Positions 34,820-43,643 of a DNA stretch of 64,000 bases are shown piece after piece. Both the position numbers and the translations under genes were made by a program. The stretch covers positions 496,001-560,000 of the forward strand of contig OY730298.1 of assembly GCA_963422595.1 (NCBI GenBank), read 5' to 3'. Below the pieces are notes generated by a model that searched no databases, was not told the DNA's origin, and saw only the letters and a program-made list of their open reading frames with translations. This stretch comes from G963422595 sp963422595. Lineage in GTDB: Bacteria > Pseudomonadota > Gammaproteobacteria > UBA4575. Position 1 is the stretch's first letter; the number at the start of each line of letters is the position of its first letter.

Positions 34820-34842
34820 ATGGTCTCCCTGTTAAACCCCTG

Positions 34843-36561
34843 ATGCCCACAAGAATTCCGCAGACCTTCATTGATGAGCTAATCACCCGGACCGATATCG
34901 TTGAGCTTATAGATAACTACGTGCCGCTAAAAAAGAAGGGCAAAGAATATATTGCCTGCTGCCCATTTCACAATGAAAAAACGCCTTCTTTTACGGTCAG
35001 TCCGGACAAACAGTTTTATCATTGTTTTGGTTGTGGCGCACATGGGACGACATTGGGATTTTTGATGGAGTATGAGCGCTTGGACTTTATTGAAACAGTT
35101 GAGATCCTCGCGCAACGCCTGGGCCTCGAGATCCCCGTAGATGCGGCATCAGTTATTAAACATGATTATCAGGACTTGTTCATTATCCTTGAACAGGCGA
35201 ACGTGTATTATCAAAAGATGCTGCGTCGGCATCGTGGTGCCATCCAGTACTTAAAAAAACGTGGCATAAGTGACGAGGTTGCGGCTAAATTTAGCCTGGG
35301 TTTCGCGCCAGATAGTTTTGATAGCCTACTCAATCAATTTGCCAACGCTGCCACAGAAGCACAGTTACTTAAGGCAGGTTTAATAAAAAAGAACGACAAA
35401 GGCAATCAATACGATCGTTTGAGGAATCGGATCGTGTTCCCCATTAAAAATCGGCGTGGACGGGTAATTGGATTTGGTGGCAGGGCGTTAGGTGATGATA
35501 CACCGAAGTATCTGAATTCCCCTGAAACACCGATATTTCATAAAGGTGAAGCCCTATACGGTTTATATGATGCGCGCAAAATAAAAGAATCCACGCAATC
35601 GATATTTGTAGTAGAGGGCTACATGGACGTCGTTGCGCTAGCGCAACACGGCATTGAAAATGTAGTCGCCACTCTTGGCACCGCCACCACTACACAACAC
35701 ATTCAACAGCTATATCGATATACGCCGGAAATAATATTTTGTTTCGATGGTGATCGCGCTGGCCGGGATGCCGCGTGGCGTGCGGCCCAACAAACCATTC
35801 CGCTATTCAAAGATGGACTGGAGGCGAAGTTTTTATTTTTACCTCAAGGCGAAGACCCGGACAGCTTGATTCGTTCACGTGGCAAAGCAATATTCCAACG
35901 ATACGTAGAAGATGGCCAGCCTTTATCTGCGTTTATATTTAAAAAGTTAAGCGAGAATACTGACGTTCGCACTCCTGCAGGAAAAGCCAGACTCGCGCAA
36001 ATAGCGAAGCCACTATTAGAGAAATTTCCTGGCGGGGTGTTCAAAAAATTAGTCTTTGAAGAGCTGGAAAAAAAAGTTGGCGCCCCAATTTACTACAGTG
36101 CAACTACCGTTCGGCAAAAAAAAACTCATACTGCCGGGGTGGTGACACGCAAAGTATCTCCAGTTCGACTGGCAGTTTCGGCATTGTTACGTCAGCCCTC
36201 GTTGGCTTCAGAGATAAGCTCCGTAGCGGAACTGGAAAAGTCTGCCATTCCTGGCGTACCCTTGCTGACAAAAATTATTTCTATCTGGCAACATGAGCCT
36301 TCCCTTAACCACGCCGCATTGATTGAGCGGTTTCGCGGTCATCGGGAAGAGTCACAGATACAAAAATTAATGACCTGGCAGCCCCCGGAGCTGGAGAATC
36401 CCGGGCGGGCATTTGTGGACGCCATGGCCTGGGTTTTTCGTCAAATACGCAGCGCGCGCGTGCAGGAGCTTATCAAAAAAGAAAGCACCAGTGGTTTAAG
36501 CGAAGATGAAAGGCAGGAGTTTAGAGACTTACTGCACCGAAAGCCCCAGGTAACGCCTTAA
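34843..36561 (+). CDS. dnaG: DNA primase
   Basis: Makes RNA primers for chromosome replication in the replisome. The 572-residue protein has the CHC2 zinc site (C40, H43, C61, C64), the core with the TOPRIM motif FVVEGYMDVVALAQHG and FDGDRAGRDAA, and a C-terminal helical region that binds DnaB. In many relatives dnaG lies between rpsU and rpoD. Here rpsU is 17 kb away, no rpoD follows, and the downstream genes run in the opposite direction. Confidence 0.96.
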   Translation: MPTRIPQTFIDELITRTDIVELIDNYVPLKKKGKEYIACCPFHNEKTPSFTVSPDKQFYHCFGCGAHGTTLGFLMEYERLDFIETVEILAQRLGLEIPVDAASVIKHDYQDLFIILEQANVYYQKMLRRHRGAIQYLKKRGISDEVAAKFSLGFAPDSFDSLLNQFANAATEAQLLKAGLIKKNDKGNQYDRLRNRIVFPIKNRRGRVIGFGGRALGDDTPKYLNSPETPIFHKGEALYGLYDARKIKESTQSIFVVEGYMDVVALAQHGIENVVATLGTATTTQHIQQLYRYTPEIIFCFDGDRAGRDAAWRAAQQTIPLFKDGLEAKFLFLPQGEDPDSLIRSRGKAIFQRYVEDGQPLSAFIFKKLSENTDVRTPAGKARLAQIAKPLLEKFPGGVFKKLVFEELEKKVGAPIYYSATTVRQKKTHTAGVVTRKVSPVRLAVSALLRQPSLASEISSVAELEKSAIPGVPLLTKIISIWQHEPSLNHAALIERFRGHREESQIQKLMTWQPPELENPGRAFVDAMAWVFRQIRSARVQELIKKESTSGLSEDERQEFRDLLHRKPQVTP

Positions 36562-36712
36562 AAGAATTGCGAAAACGATAGCTTCGACATAGCCGCGACC
36601 ATAAGGGAGAATCTGGCGCGCGCGTATCCCGTCGCTTCGAATCAGGCATTTGATTGAGTATGATAACGATGCTCGATTTGAGATGCTGATTCATCTAAGC
36701 GTGGACGTTCGA

Positions 36713-37267
36713 TTAGGATGGGCGTTGTAAATCAGCCTCTATCTGCTCGCGCTTTTCGGTGCCCACCAAACAGGCAATGATTTCCAGCGCAAAATCCATC
36801 GCGGTACCAGGTCCGCGCGAAGTTAATATGTTTCCATCTCGCTGCACTGCGGCATTAGTCACTTCAGTAGTATTGAGATCAAGCGCATCCAACACCCCAG
36901 GGTAAGCGGTGGCCTTTTTGTTTTTTAGCAGACCTGCGTTCGCCAGGACTTTTGGTGCTGCGCAAATCGCGCCGACGGGTTTGTTGCTGTTTACAGTGCG
37001 CTGTAAGATTTGGTGGATGCGATTATCCTCGTCCAGATGGTCAGCGCCTGGCAGCCCGCCTGGCAACACCACCATATCAAACTCCCGATCCACCACATTA
37101 TGCAGGCTGGTATCGGCGATAATTTTAGTGCCGCGCGAGGCGACGACCGGCTGTTCATCCAAACTCGCGGTAATTACGTCTATATCTGCTCGCCGCAGCA
37201 AGTCGATAATAGTAACTGCTTCTAATTCTTCGCAACCCTGGGCGAGGGGGACGAGTACGCTTGCCAT
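36713..37267 (-). CDS. DJ-1/PfpI family protein
   Basis: A 184-residue protein of the DJ-1/ThiJ/PfpI superfamily. The start MASVLVPLAQGCEELEAVTIID and nucleophile elbow VGAICAAPKVLANAG, with the reactive Cys, are typical of the YajL/DJ-1 group, linked to oxidative-stress resistance and repair of glycated or misfolded proteins; the exact activity is debated. Its first 46 bases overlap the end of the upstream deacetylase-like gene, so the two are co-transcribed. It converges with dnaG across a 151-base gap. Confidence 0.9.
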   Translation of the reverse strand: MASVLVPLAQGCEELEAVTIIDLLRRADIDVITASLDEQPVVASRGTKIIADTSLHNVVDREFDMVVLPGGLPGADHLDEDNRIHQILQRTVNSNKPVGAICAAPKVLANAGLLKNKKATAYPGVLDALDLNTTEVTNAAVQRDGNILTSRGPGTAMDFALEIIACLVGTEKREQIEADLQRPS

Positions 37268-38019
37268 TGTTTCGCTTTTGCTATTTCAATTAATTTGCTG
37301 ACTGTTACTAATTGTACATCTTGTTTATCAAGTTGTGAAAGTTCCTGGTCTAATACAGACATAGTTGTACCGTAAGGGTGACCAATGGCTAACGCGTAAC
37401 CTCGCCGTTCAGCAATTTTCACCAAGAGTCTTATTTGGCGTTTGACAAACTCTTCATCATTAAGTTTTGTGTCAAGAAACACGTCACGCTGTAAATTTGG
37501 AATGTGATATCGACTGGCACTTTGACCCGCTACGCTACCAGTTGTAGTTTTACTATCAATAAAATAGAGATAATCATCCCGACTCGCGATGGTTTGCATT
37601 AACTGCTCCATTGAATCCACATGACGTGTTAGCAAACTTCCCATGTGGTTACTAATTCCACGTGCGAACGGTATCGCATCGATACTGGTATTAACCGCTT
37701 GCGTGAATTCCTGTTTAGTCATGTCCATGGTCAATGCCCCATAGCCCAGCGGTTGCGGTTTGGTTGCCTGCATAGGTAGGTGCACCAAAATTTCTTTATC
37801 GTTCTGATGCGCCAGTTTCGCTAAGTGCACAGAGTAAGGTCGTGCCGGAAGAATTGAGTACGCCAGCGGCCATTCGGAGTTAATTACACGTTCGCCAAAA
37901 CGGAGATTATGGCCAATATCATCAATGATGATGGCGATAGCGGCAGACTCCGCATGTGCCCAGTGCAAAGGTATTACCAGGCACAGACCAGCTACAATTA
38001 ACTTATACAAAGACATCAC
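37222..38019 (-). CDS. Divergent polysaccharide deacetylase (YibQ-like)
   Basis: A 265-residue exported protein: signal peptide ending at WAHAES, then the deacetylase-like fold beginning IAIIIDDIGHNLRFGERVI. Motifs ILVHLPMQA, GISNHMGSLLT and LAIGHPY match the divergent polysaccharide deacetylase family. The target is unknown, presumably a cell-envelope glycan. The order envC-ctpA-this gene is conserved in gammaproteobacteria, suggesting a function in envelope processing. It follows ctpA by 13 bases. Confidence 0.88.
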   Translation of the reverse strand: MMSLYKLIVAGLCLVIPLHWAHAESAAIAIIIDDIGHNLRFGERVINSEWPLAYSILPARPYSVHLAKLAHQNDKEILVHLPMQATKPQPLGYGALTMDMTKQEFTQAVNTSIDAIPFARGISNHMGSLLTRHVDSMEQLMQTIASRDDYLYFIDSKTTTGSVAGQSASRYHIPNLQRDVFLDTKLNDEEFVKRQIRLLVKIAERRGYALAIGHPYGTTMSVLDQELSQLDKQDVQLVTVSKLIEIAKAKQWQAYSSPSPRVAKN

Positions 38020-38032
38020 GTTACATGTATGG

Positions 38033-39364
38033 TCAGGTAGCAGCTTCAGCCTCGTCGGTATCGCGCATACTTTTTAAAAGTCGCAGCGCTTCTTCTAAGG
38101 CGTAATCCGTAGCATCATTTTCACGGGCTTTAGGGATCGTCACGATCGACTGCGGTGTTCTTGCTTTAATTTTGTTTTGGTCTTCATTTTCAAGGTGCCT
38201 TGCCAGGTCCGCCTCAATAATTCCTGTTAAGCCCTTATTTTTTTCTCCCACGTCTTTAGCTTCCTGTAAAAGAATGTCAGGGACAATACCTTCGCTTTGA
38301 ATCGATCTTCCGGACGGAGTGTAATAACGCGCCGTAGTTAATTTCAGGGCGGTATTATCTTTGAGGGGTAAAATCGTCTGTACTGAACCTTTCCCAAAGG
38401 ACGTAGTGCCCAGTATGGTGGCACGCTTGTGGTCCTGCATGGCGCCGGCGACGATCTCCGAGGCCGATGCGGAACCTTGATTGATCATGACAACTAACGG
38501 CGCGCCACGTAGCGAATCGTCAGTGTTTGCAGAATATTTTAATTCTGAATCTTCCACACGCCCTTCGGTATACACAATCAGGGCGTTGTCTTTCAGAAAC
38601 ACGTCAGAAACGCCCACTGCTCCGGTTAGTATCCCGCCGGGATTGTTGCGCAAGTCTAATATCAGTCCCTGCAAATCCCCTTTATTTTTATTTTCCAGGT
38701 TTTCAATGGCGTTCAACAATCCGCGAGTGGTTTTAGACTGAAAATTGGAAATGCGCACATAACCAAATCCAGGTTCAAGTATGCGACTTCTTACACTACG
38801 CACTCGTATTACATCGCGCGTAATGGTTATGCTTAAAGGTGCTTCTTCACCTTCACGTATAATCATCAAGGTAATCTTTGAACCCCGGTTGCCGCGCATT
38901 AGTTTAACGGCTTCCTCCAGGCTCATGCCTTTTACGGATTTATCATCCAGCTTAATAATTAAATCACCTGCCTTTACGCCCGCGCGTTGCGCGGGGGTAT
39001 CATCAATAGGCGCAATGACTTTTACAAAGCCGTTCTCCATTCCCACTTCAATACCCAGTCCGCCAAACTCTCCTGAAGTGTCGATTTGAAGTTCTCGGAA
39101 TTGATCCTCATCCAAAAATGATGAATGTGGATCAAGACCAGTCAACATGCCACGAATTGCATTTTTTAACAGGTCAGTATCCTCTACTTCGGTTACGTAA
39201 TCCTGCTTAATACGCGCATAGACGTCTGTAAAGGTGCGCAAGTCTTCCAATGGTAAAGACACGGTCTTGTGTTTGTCTGCCCATACACCATGAGCCAGAG
39301 TCAGGCTGAGGCCGAGCACTACTCCGTACATTACCCCGGTGCCTATGGAATACTTAAATTTCAT
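38033..39364 (-). CDS. ctpA: S41-family C-terminal processing peptidase
   Basis: Periplasmic serine protease that trims peptidoglycan hydrolases and other proteins. The 443-residue protein starts at the ATG at 39364, chosen because AGGAG lies 7 bases upstream; the longer frame to 39439 has no such site. It has an N-terminal signal or anchor, a PDZ domain with VIAPIDDTPAQRAGVKAGD, and the S41 catalytic core with Ser in INQGSASASEIVAGAM and Lys in GTTSFGKGSVQTI. It lies between envC and the deacetylase, the common order. Confidence 0.94.
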   Translation of the reverse strand: MKFKYSIGTGVMYGVVLGLSLTLAHGVWADKHKTVSLPLEDLRTFTDVYARIKQDYVTEVEDTDLLKNAIRGMLTGLDPHSSFLDEDQFRELQIDTSGEFGGLGIEVGMENGFVKVIAPIDDTPAQRAGVKAGDLIIKLDDKSVKGMSLEEAVKLMRGNRGSKITLMIIREGEEAPLSITITRDVIRVRSVRSRILEPGFGYVRISNFQSKTTRGLLNAIENLENKNKGDLQGLILDLRNNPGGILTGAVGVSDVFLKDNALIVYTEGRVEDSELKYSANTDDSLRGAPLVVMINQGSASASEIVAGAMQDHKRATILGTTSFGKGSVQTILPLKDNTALKLTTARYYTPSGRSIQSEGIVPDILLQEAKDVGEKNKGLTGIIEADLARHLENEDQNKIKARTPQSIVTIPKARENDATDYALEEALRLLKSMRDTDEAEAAT

Positions 39365-39550
39365 TATCGTTCTCCTGGACGTTAAGCCTTCCGTTCTGTT
39401 ATGTTTATTATGAGAGGAAAAAACATATACGCAACACATTTAACTGGCGATTAGATTGGTTGTATATACCGGCTATCATCTTATTTATATGCGCAGGCTT
39501 GCACTTGCGCATGGCCAACAAACCCATCGTTAGCAAACAGCATAGTATAT

Positions 39551-40723
39551 CTAGCCAGGGCTCATCGCCGATACCGGCCTGGTACACCAGATCTCCGGAT
39601 TTACCGGCTTACCCTGTTTACGGATCTCAAAATATAAGCCGGCGCGTGTATTGCCGCCACTGTTCCCCACCGTAGCGATACGCTCGCCGGCATTTACCCA
39701 TTCTCCGGGGTGCTTATAAAGGCTTTGATTGTGACCGTATAAACTCATATACCCATCTCCATGATCAACGATAATTAATAACCCTAAGCCTCGCATCCAT
39801 TCGGCAAAGGCGACGCGGCCGGCAAAAATACTATGCACGTTATTGCCTTCATCACTCGGAATAAACACCCCTTGCCAACGTAACTTACCTGGCCCCGAAT
39901 TACGCCTTTGTCCATACTGATTCCCGGGCTTGCCAGTAACTGGCCAATACAGCCTGCCTTTAAATTCCTGAAACCTCTGCCCTTCTTTAAGGATTGGCAT
40001 ACTGTCCGAAGTTTCGCCTAAATTTTTAATCAACTCCTTTAATCGCCTCTCATCGTCCTCAAGGTCAATCAGCCTTACTTGTTCGGTAGAAACCCTGGCA
40101 TTCAAGTCCGCAAGTATGGACTTTCTGTTCTGTTGTTGTCTCTCTAAGCGTTGTTTTTGGTTTAACAACTCAACTTTCATTTGGGCAATTGAATTCTGTT
40201 CTTCCATGATTCCTGTTTGTACTTCATCTATAGACAACAGTATTTCTCTTACCTGCTCAATTTTGCGTAATCGCGCGCGCTGTAAATAATCATAATAAAC
40301 TAGCGTTCGTGCCAGCTTCGTAGGTTCTTGCTGGTTGAGCAGCAGTTTTAGTTTTCCCTGGCCGCCGTATAAATATTCAGATCTTATGTGCGTGTATAAA
40401 ATACGGCGGTGTACAGACAGTTTTTTTGATAACCGTTGTTTTTGCGTCGCCAATTCCTGAACTCGTTGGTGACTATCTTCCAATATAGATTCGGACTCGT
40501 TAAGTTTACGGTTTAGCTGACCGAGCATTTGTTCGGACCTGCGCAACTCTTTTTCCAGCTTGCCAAGCTCATCACGGTCTTCCTCAAGCTGGTGTTGACT
40601 TTTTTGAATCTGCGCCTGAATTTTTATAAGCTGTTCTTCCACCTCCTGCCGGTAGGGATCGGCTTGGGAACTGGCGACCAGGCCGAGCCAGCAAGTCAGC
40701 ACCGCATAAAATAATACCCGCAC
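39551..40723 (-). CDS. envC: Murein hydrolase activator EnvC
   Basis: Periplasmic activator of the amidases that split septal peptidoglycan at division. The 390-residue protein has a signal peptide ending near SSQADP, a long coiled coil (about residues 23-250), and a C-terminal LytM-type domain. The domain lacks the full metal site: LYFEIRKQGKPVNP replaces the usual LHFEIR, as expected for a regulatory EnvC rather than a peptidase. It is the first gene of the envC-ctpA-yibQ group. Confidence 0.93.
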   Translation of the reverse strand: MRVLFYAVLTCWLGLVASSQADPYRQEVEEQLIKIQAQIQKSQHQLEEDRDELGKLEKELRRSEQMLGQLNRKLNESESILEDSHQRVQELATQKQRLSKKLSVHRRILYTHIRSEYLYGGQGKLKLLLNQQEPTKLARTLVYYDYLQRARLRKIEQVREILLSIDEVQTGIMEEQNSIAQMKVELLNQKQRLERQQQNRKSILADLNARVSTEQVRLIDLEDDERRLKELIKNLGETSDSMPILKEGQRFQEFKGRLYWPVTGKPGNQYGQRRNSGPGKLRWQGVFIPSDEGNNVHSIFAGRVAFAEWMRGLGLLIIVDHGDGYMSLYGHNQSLYKHPGEWVNAGERIATVGNSGGNTRAGLYFEIRKQGKPVNPEIWCTRPVSAMSPG

Positions 40724-41164
40724 GTTTGATCAGGTCCCGCGTATAGTTAAAATCGATACATAAAGGTACTTTAGAATTAACTTATAAGTCCATGAATTAA
40801 AATCCTTATTAACGTATTTAATCAATAATATAATGAAGTTTTAATTGTTAATTTAAAAAACACGGGGTAATGTAGAAATTGCAGGTGCTTCCACGTTGTT
40901 TGTTGATGCAGGCAAAACAACAAACGGCTATGCGCAGATTGACTTAGCGTAACTTAACGCCTACGTCCTGGAAAGGCAGAGTGCTGCTCTGTGAGTACGA
41001 GACAAAATTGACATAACGACGCATGATCGACGCGACAAAGCATCTCAAGGCAAAATAGCTTGCAATGAAAGCCCACTTTAAAGTGGGCTTTCATTTGCTC
41101 AAATGATTAACTGCGGTTGCTGATTAATCAGGGAGCTGGTAAAAATCGGCTGCCTCTAAAAAAA
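40724..41164. other. Intergenic region between envC and selD
   Basis: A 441-base region, AT-rich near envC. It holds the large palindrome at 41064-41095 and a 30-codon open stretch on the plus strand at 40863-40952 that reads like the end of a secreted repeat protein (NVEIAGASTLFVDAG) but has no start codon. I see no intact gene. Confidence 0.45.
41064..41095. terminator. 32-base perfect palindrome, likely bidirectional terminator
   Basis: ATGAAAGCCCACTTT (41065-41079) is followed without spacer by its exact reverse complement, and the flanking A/T pair extends the symmetry to 32 bases. A GC core is flanked by A and T tracts on either strand, as in bidirectional intrinsic terminators. It lies 70 bases past the selD stop, so it probably ends that transcript. 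Confidence 0.7.
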
Positions 41165-43438
41165 CTAGCCGGTTTTTATGTCAATTGACTCCGCCGCATC
41201 AGTTCGTTGTTCTACTTGTCCGATTATACAGGCATGCCGGTAACCTAGTTTACGCAAGTCTGCAACACACGAGTTCGCATGTTGTTTTGGTATGGTAGCA
41301 AGTAGTCCGCCTGCCGTTTGCGGGTCAAATAGCAGCGGATAGAGTTCATGATTTACAGCTTCTCGCTGGTTTTTAATGGCGCGGCGCAAACGAATATTTG
41401 AAGGTTGCAGAGAACTGAGAATGCCTGCCCGTGTCGTTTCCAGTGCCCCATCAAGGATTGGTAAGGCATCCAGATGAATCGTTACGTCCACTTGCGCGGC
41501 ACGCACCATCTCTACTAGATGCCCCAGCAAGCCAAAACCGGTTACATCGGTGCAAGCGTGTACATCGTGGTCATATAAACATTGTGCGCCTGCATAATTG
41601 GAGTGGATCATGGAATTTATTGCCTGTGTAATCCAGCGGCCTTTGGCCTTACCACGCATGTCGGCGGCAAATAATGTTCCCGTACCAATGGGTTTAGTAA
41701 TAATTATGGCATCTCCGACTTGCATGCCACTCTTGACAAGTAATTTTTCCTTTTCAACCAGTCCGGTGACACTTAGGCCAAATGATAATTCCGCGCCCTC
41801 GCTGGAGTGACCGCCTATAAGAGACGTGCCATGTTGGTTCAGGACTCGTAAAGCACCAGCCATCATTTGATGGAGCTGTTGCTCTACAACCTGCTCTCTG
41901 CCAAATGGCACAGTTGCTATCACCATGGCTGCCTGGGCTTCTGCCCCCATTGCGAATACGTCCCCTAAGCCATGATTTGCAGCAATTTGTCCGAATACAT
42001 AAGGGTCGTCTATAAATGAACGAAAGTAATCCACCGACTGTACCTGTACTTTTCCGGAGGGAATTTCTAACACCGCGGCATCATCCGCTGCTTCAAGCCC
42101 AAGTAGCACGTCATCTCGTGATGCTGTAGATAGTTTACTGATTACCCGGCTGAGAACGTTACTACCAACTTTCGCGCCACATCCTCCGCAGCGCATGGCG
42201 ATAGCGGAAATTTCCTGGCGCGCGTCGCTGCTAACTAAATCACTTTTAATGCTTGCATCTTTGTCGCCTTCCATCTCGGGAAGATCGTTGTACTTACGCA
42301 TAAATTTGCGATCAATATAGTCTTTAAGTTTCCATACCCAAGCCCCTTCTAAAGCCAATGTACCGCGCGATGCCACAGCATATTTATCGCCTGTGCTGAT
42401 TAAACTTAGAAAACTAATTTGTGGCGCATGTCTCTTTAGCCGGGTGTTGGTAAGCGCCCGCCTTATATTTTTATATAGGGGCGGGCCTTGCCGTACTGCA
42501 AATACACCCGATTTAGGACGCGGATAATCAGTTACGGTGGCAACGTCTCCGGCAGCAAAAATATCGGGGTGAGATATAGATTGCAAAGCATCATTCACTT
42601 TTATAAAGCCCCGATCATCTACGGCAAGCCCGGATTCTTTACACCAGGCTGGAGCCGCAGCATGCGTGGCCCAGATGATGGCATCGGCATATAGAGATTT
42701 TCCGGAATCCAGTGCGACATTATTTGCATTGACACTATGTACCTTGCAATCCTGGTGTACTACAACGCCGCGTTTTGTCAACATGCGCGTGAACCGAATT
42801 TGTACGGAATGATTGTGCGTCGGCAGGACCGAACCATTTCCGGAAATCAGATGAAAACGGAGTTTGGCGGCAGACAATGAGCGTTTGCGTAATAATTCAC
42901 GTAAATGAAATTGCGTTGACAAAGTAACCTCGACTCCACCAGCACCTGCGCCTGCAACCACAATTTGATAATTACCTTTGCGTTCTATTATTTGTCGTAT
43001 TACCGTATTCCATTTTTGCAAAAACTGATTGACAGGCTTTATTGCCAAGGCGTGTTCTTTTGATCCAGGCACTTCAATTTGAGAAGGGGTAGACCCGGTA
43101 TTTACGGAAAGCACGTCGTAACGTATGGGTGGACGGCCTCCACAAATCACATGTCTGTTTTCCAGGTCAAGTGAAGTGGCAGCGGTATGAAACAGACGTG
43201 CGCCGGCAAATCGTGCCAACGGCTGTAGGTCAATATGACTCTCATCATAATTGTAATGACCCGCAATATAGCCCGGTAACATTCCCGAGTAGGGTGTATG
43301 TACATCGCGAGTAATCAGGGTGATTCGCAGACCGGGTAAAGATTGCATGCCGAATTTTTTCAACACCGCAACATGGCTATGCCCCCCACCAATCAATACC
43401 AGGTCCTTGATAACTGGCATATTTGTAGAGGTTTGCAC
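41165..43438 (-). CDS. selD: NADH dehydrogenase-like / selenophosphate synthetase fusion (SelD)
   Basis: A 757-residue two-domain protein. Residues about 1-380 form an NDH-2-like FAD/NAD oxidoreductase: LVLIGGGHSHVAVLKKFG at the start, VVAGAGAGGVEVTLS near 165 and PDIFAAGDVATV near 290. Residues about 415-757 form selenide, water dikinase with MRCGGCGAKVG (catalytic Cys and Lys region), DYFRSFIDDPYVFGQIAANH and GGHSSEGAE. SelD makes selenophosphate from selenide and ATP. Such fusions are known in cyanobacteria and some proteobacteria. No selA, selB or selU is in the window, so whether it serves selenocysteine or 2-selenouridine is open. Confidence 0.94.
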   Translation of the reverse strand: MQTSTNMPVIKDLVLIGGGHSHVAVLKKFGMQSLPGLRITLITRDVHTPYSGMLPGYIAGHYNYDESHIDLQPLARFAGARLFHTAATSLDLENRHVICGGRPPIRYDVLSVNTGSTPSQIEVPGSKEHALAIKPVNQFLQKWNTVIRQIIERKGNYQIVVAGAGAGGVEVTLSTQFHLRELLRKRSLSAAKLRFHLISGNGSVLPTHNHSVQIRFTRMLTKRGVVVHQDCKVHSVNANNVALDSGKSLYADAIIWATHAAAPAWCKESGLAVDDRGFIKVNDALQSISHPDIFAAGDVATVTDYPRPKSGVFAVRQGPPLYKNIRRALTNTRLKRHAPQISFLSLISTGDKYAVASRGTLALEGAWVWKLKDYIDRKFMRKYNDLPEMEGDKDASIKSDLVSSDARQEISAIAMRCGGCGAKVGSNVLSRVISKLSTASRDDVLLGLEAADDAAVLEIPSGKVQVQSVDYFRSFIDDPYVFGQIAANHGLGDVFAMGAEAQAAMVIATVPFGREQVVEQQLHQMMAGALRVLNQHGTSLIGGHSSEGAELSFGLSVTGLVEKEKLLVKSGMQVGDAIIITKPIGTGTLFAADMRGKAKGRWITQAINSMIHSNYAGAQCLYDHDVHACTDVTGFGLLGHLVEMVRAAQVDVTIHLDALPILDGALETTRAGILSSLQPSNIRLRRAIKNQREAVNHELYPLLFDPQTAGGLLATIPKQHANSCVADLRKLGYRHACIIGQVEQRTDAAESIDIKTG

Positions 43439-43643
43439 GTAATATCCCTGTCAGATTAACCCGTGTAGATGATTTGTGCGGTTACCAGCAAAGCACTCAT
43501 GTAATCAACAGGGAAAAAATTACGATGAGTATATTAATTATTCAAGCTGAGGCTGTGGGTGTTAATGATCTTTAGTGTAACAGCTTCATCAGTAGCATTG
43601 AGTAAAATTGATAGAAATTACCAATCAATTAAGATTGAGGGAG

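Noticed and set aside
36562..36712. tRNA-like segment containing CTTCGAATC after dnaG
   Set aside because: The surrounding sequence does not form an acceptor stem or anticodon arm of a tRNA.
39365..39439. 25-residue N-terminal extension of CtpA
   Set aside because: AGGAG is placed for the ATG at 39364, and the remaining protein starts with a normal export signal.
43600..43640. ATTGAT and ATCAAT inverted repeat between selD and gshA
   Set aside because: Six pairs in AT-rich DNA is within chance expectation; the 10-base spacing also differs from an FNR site.
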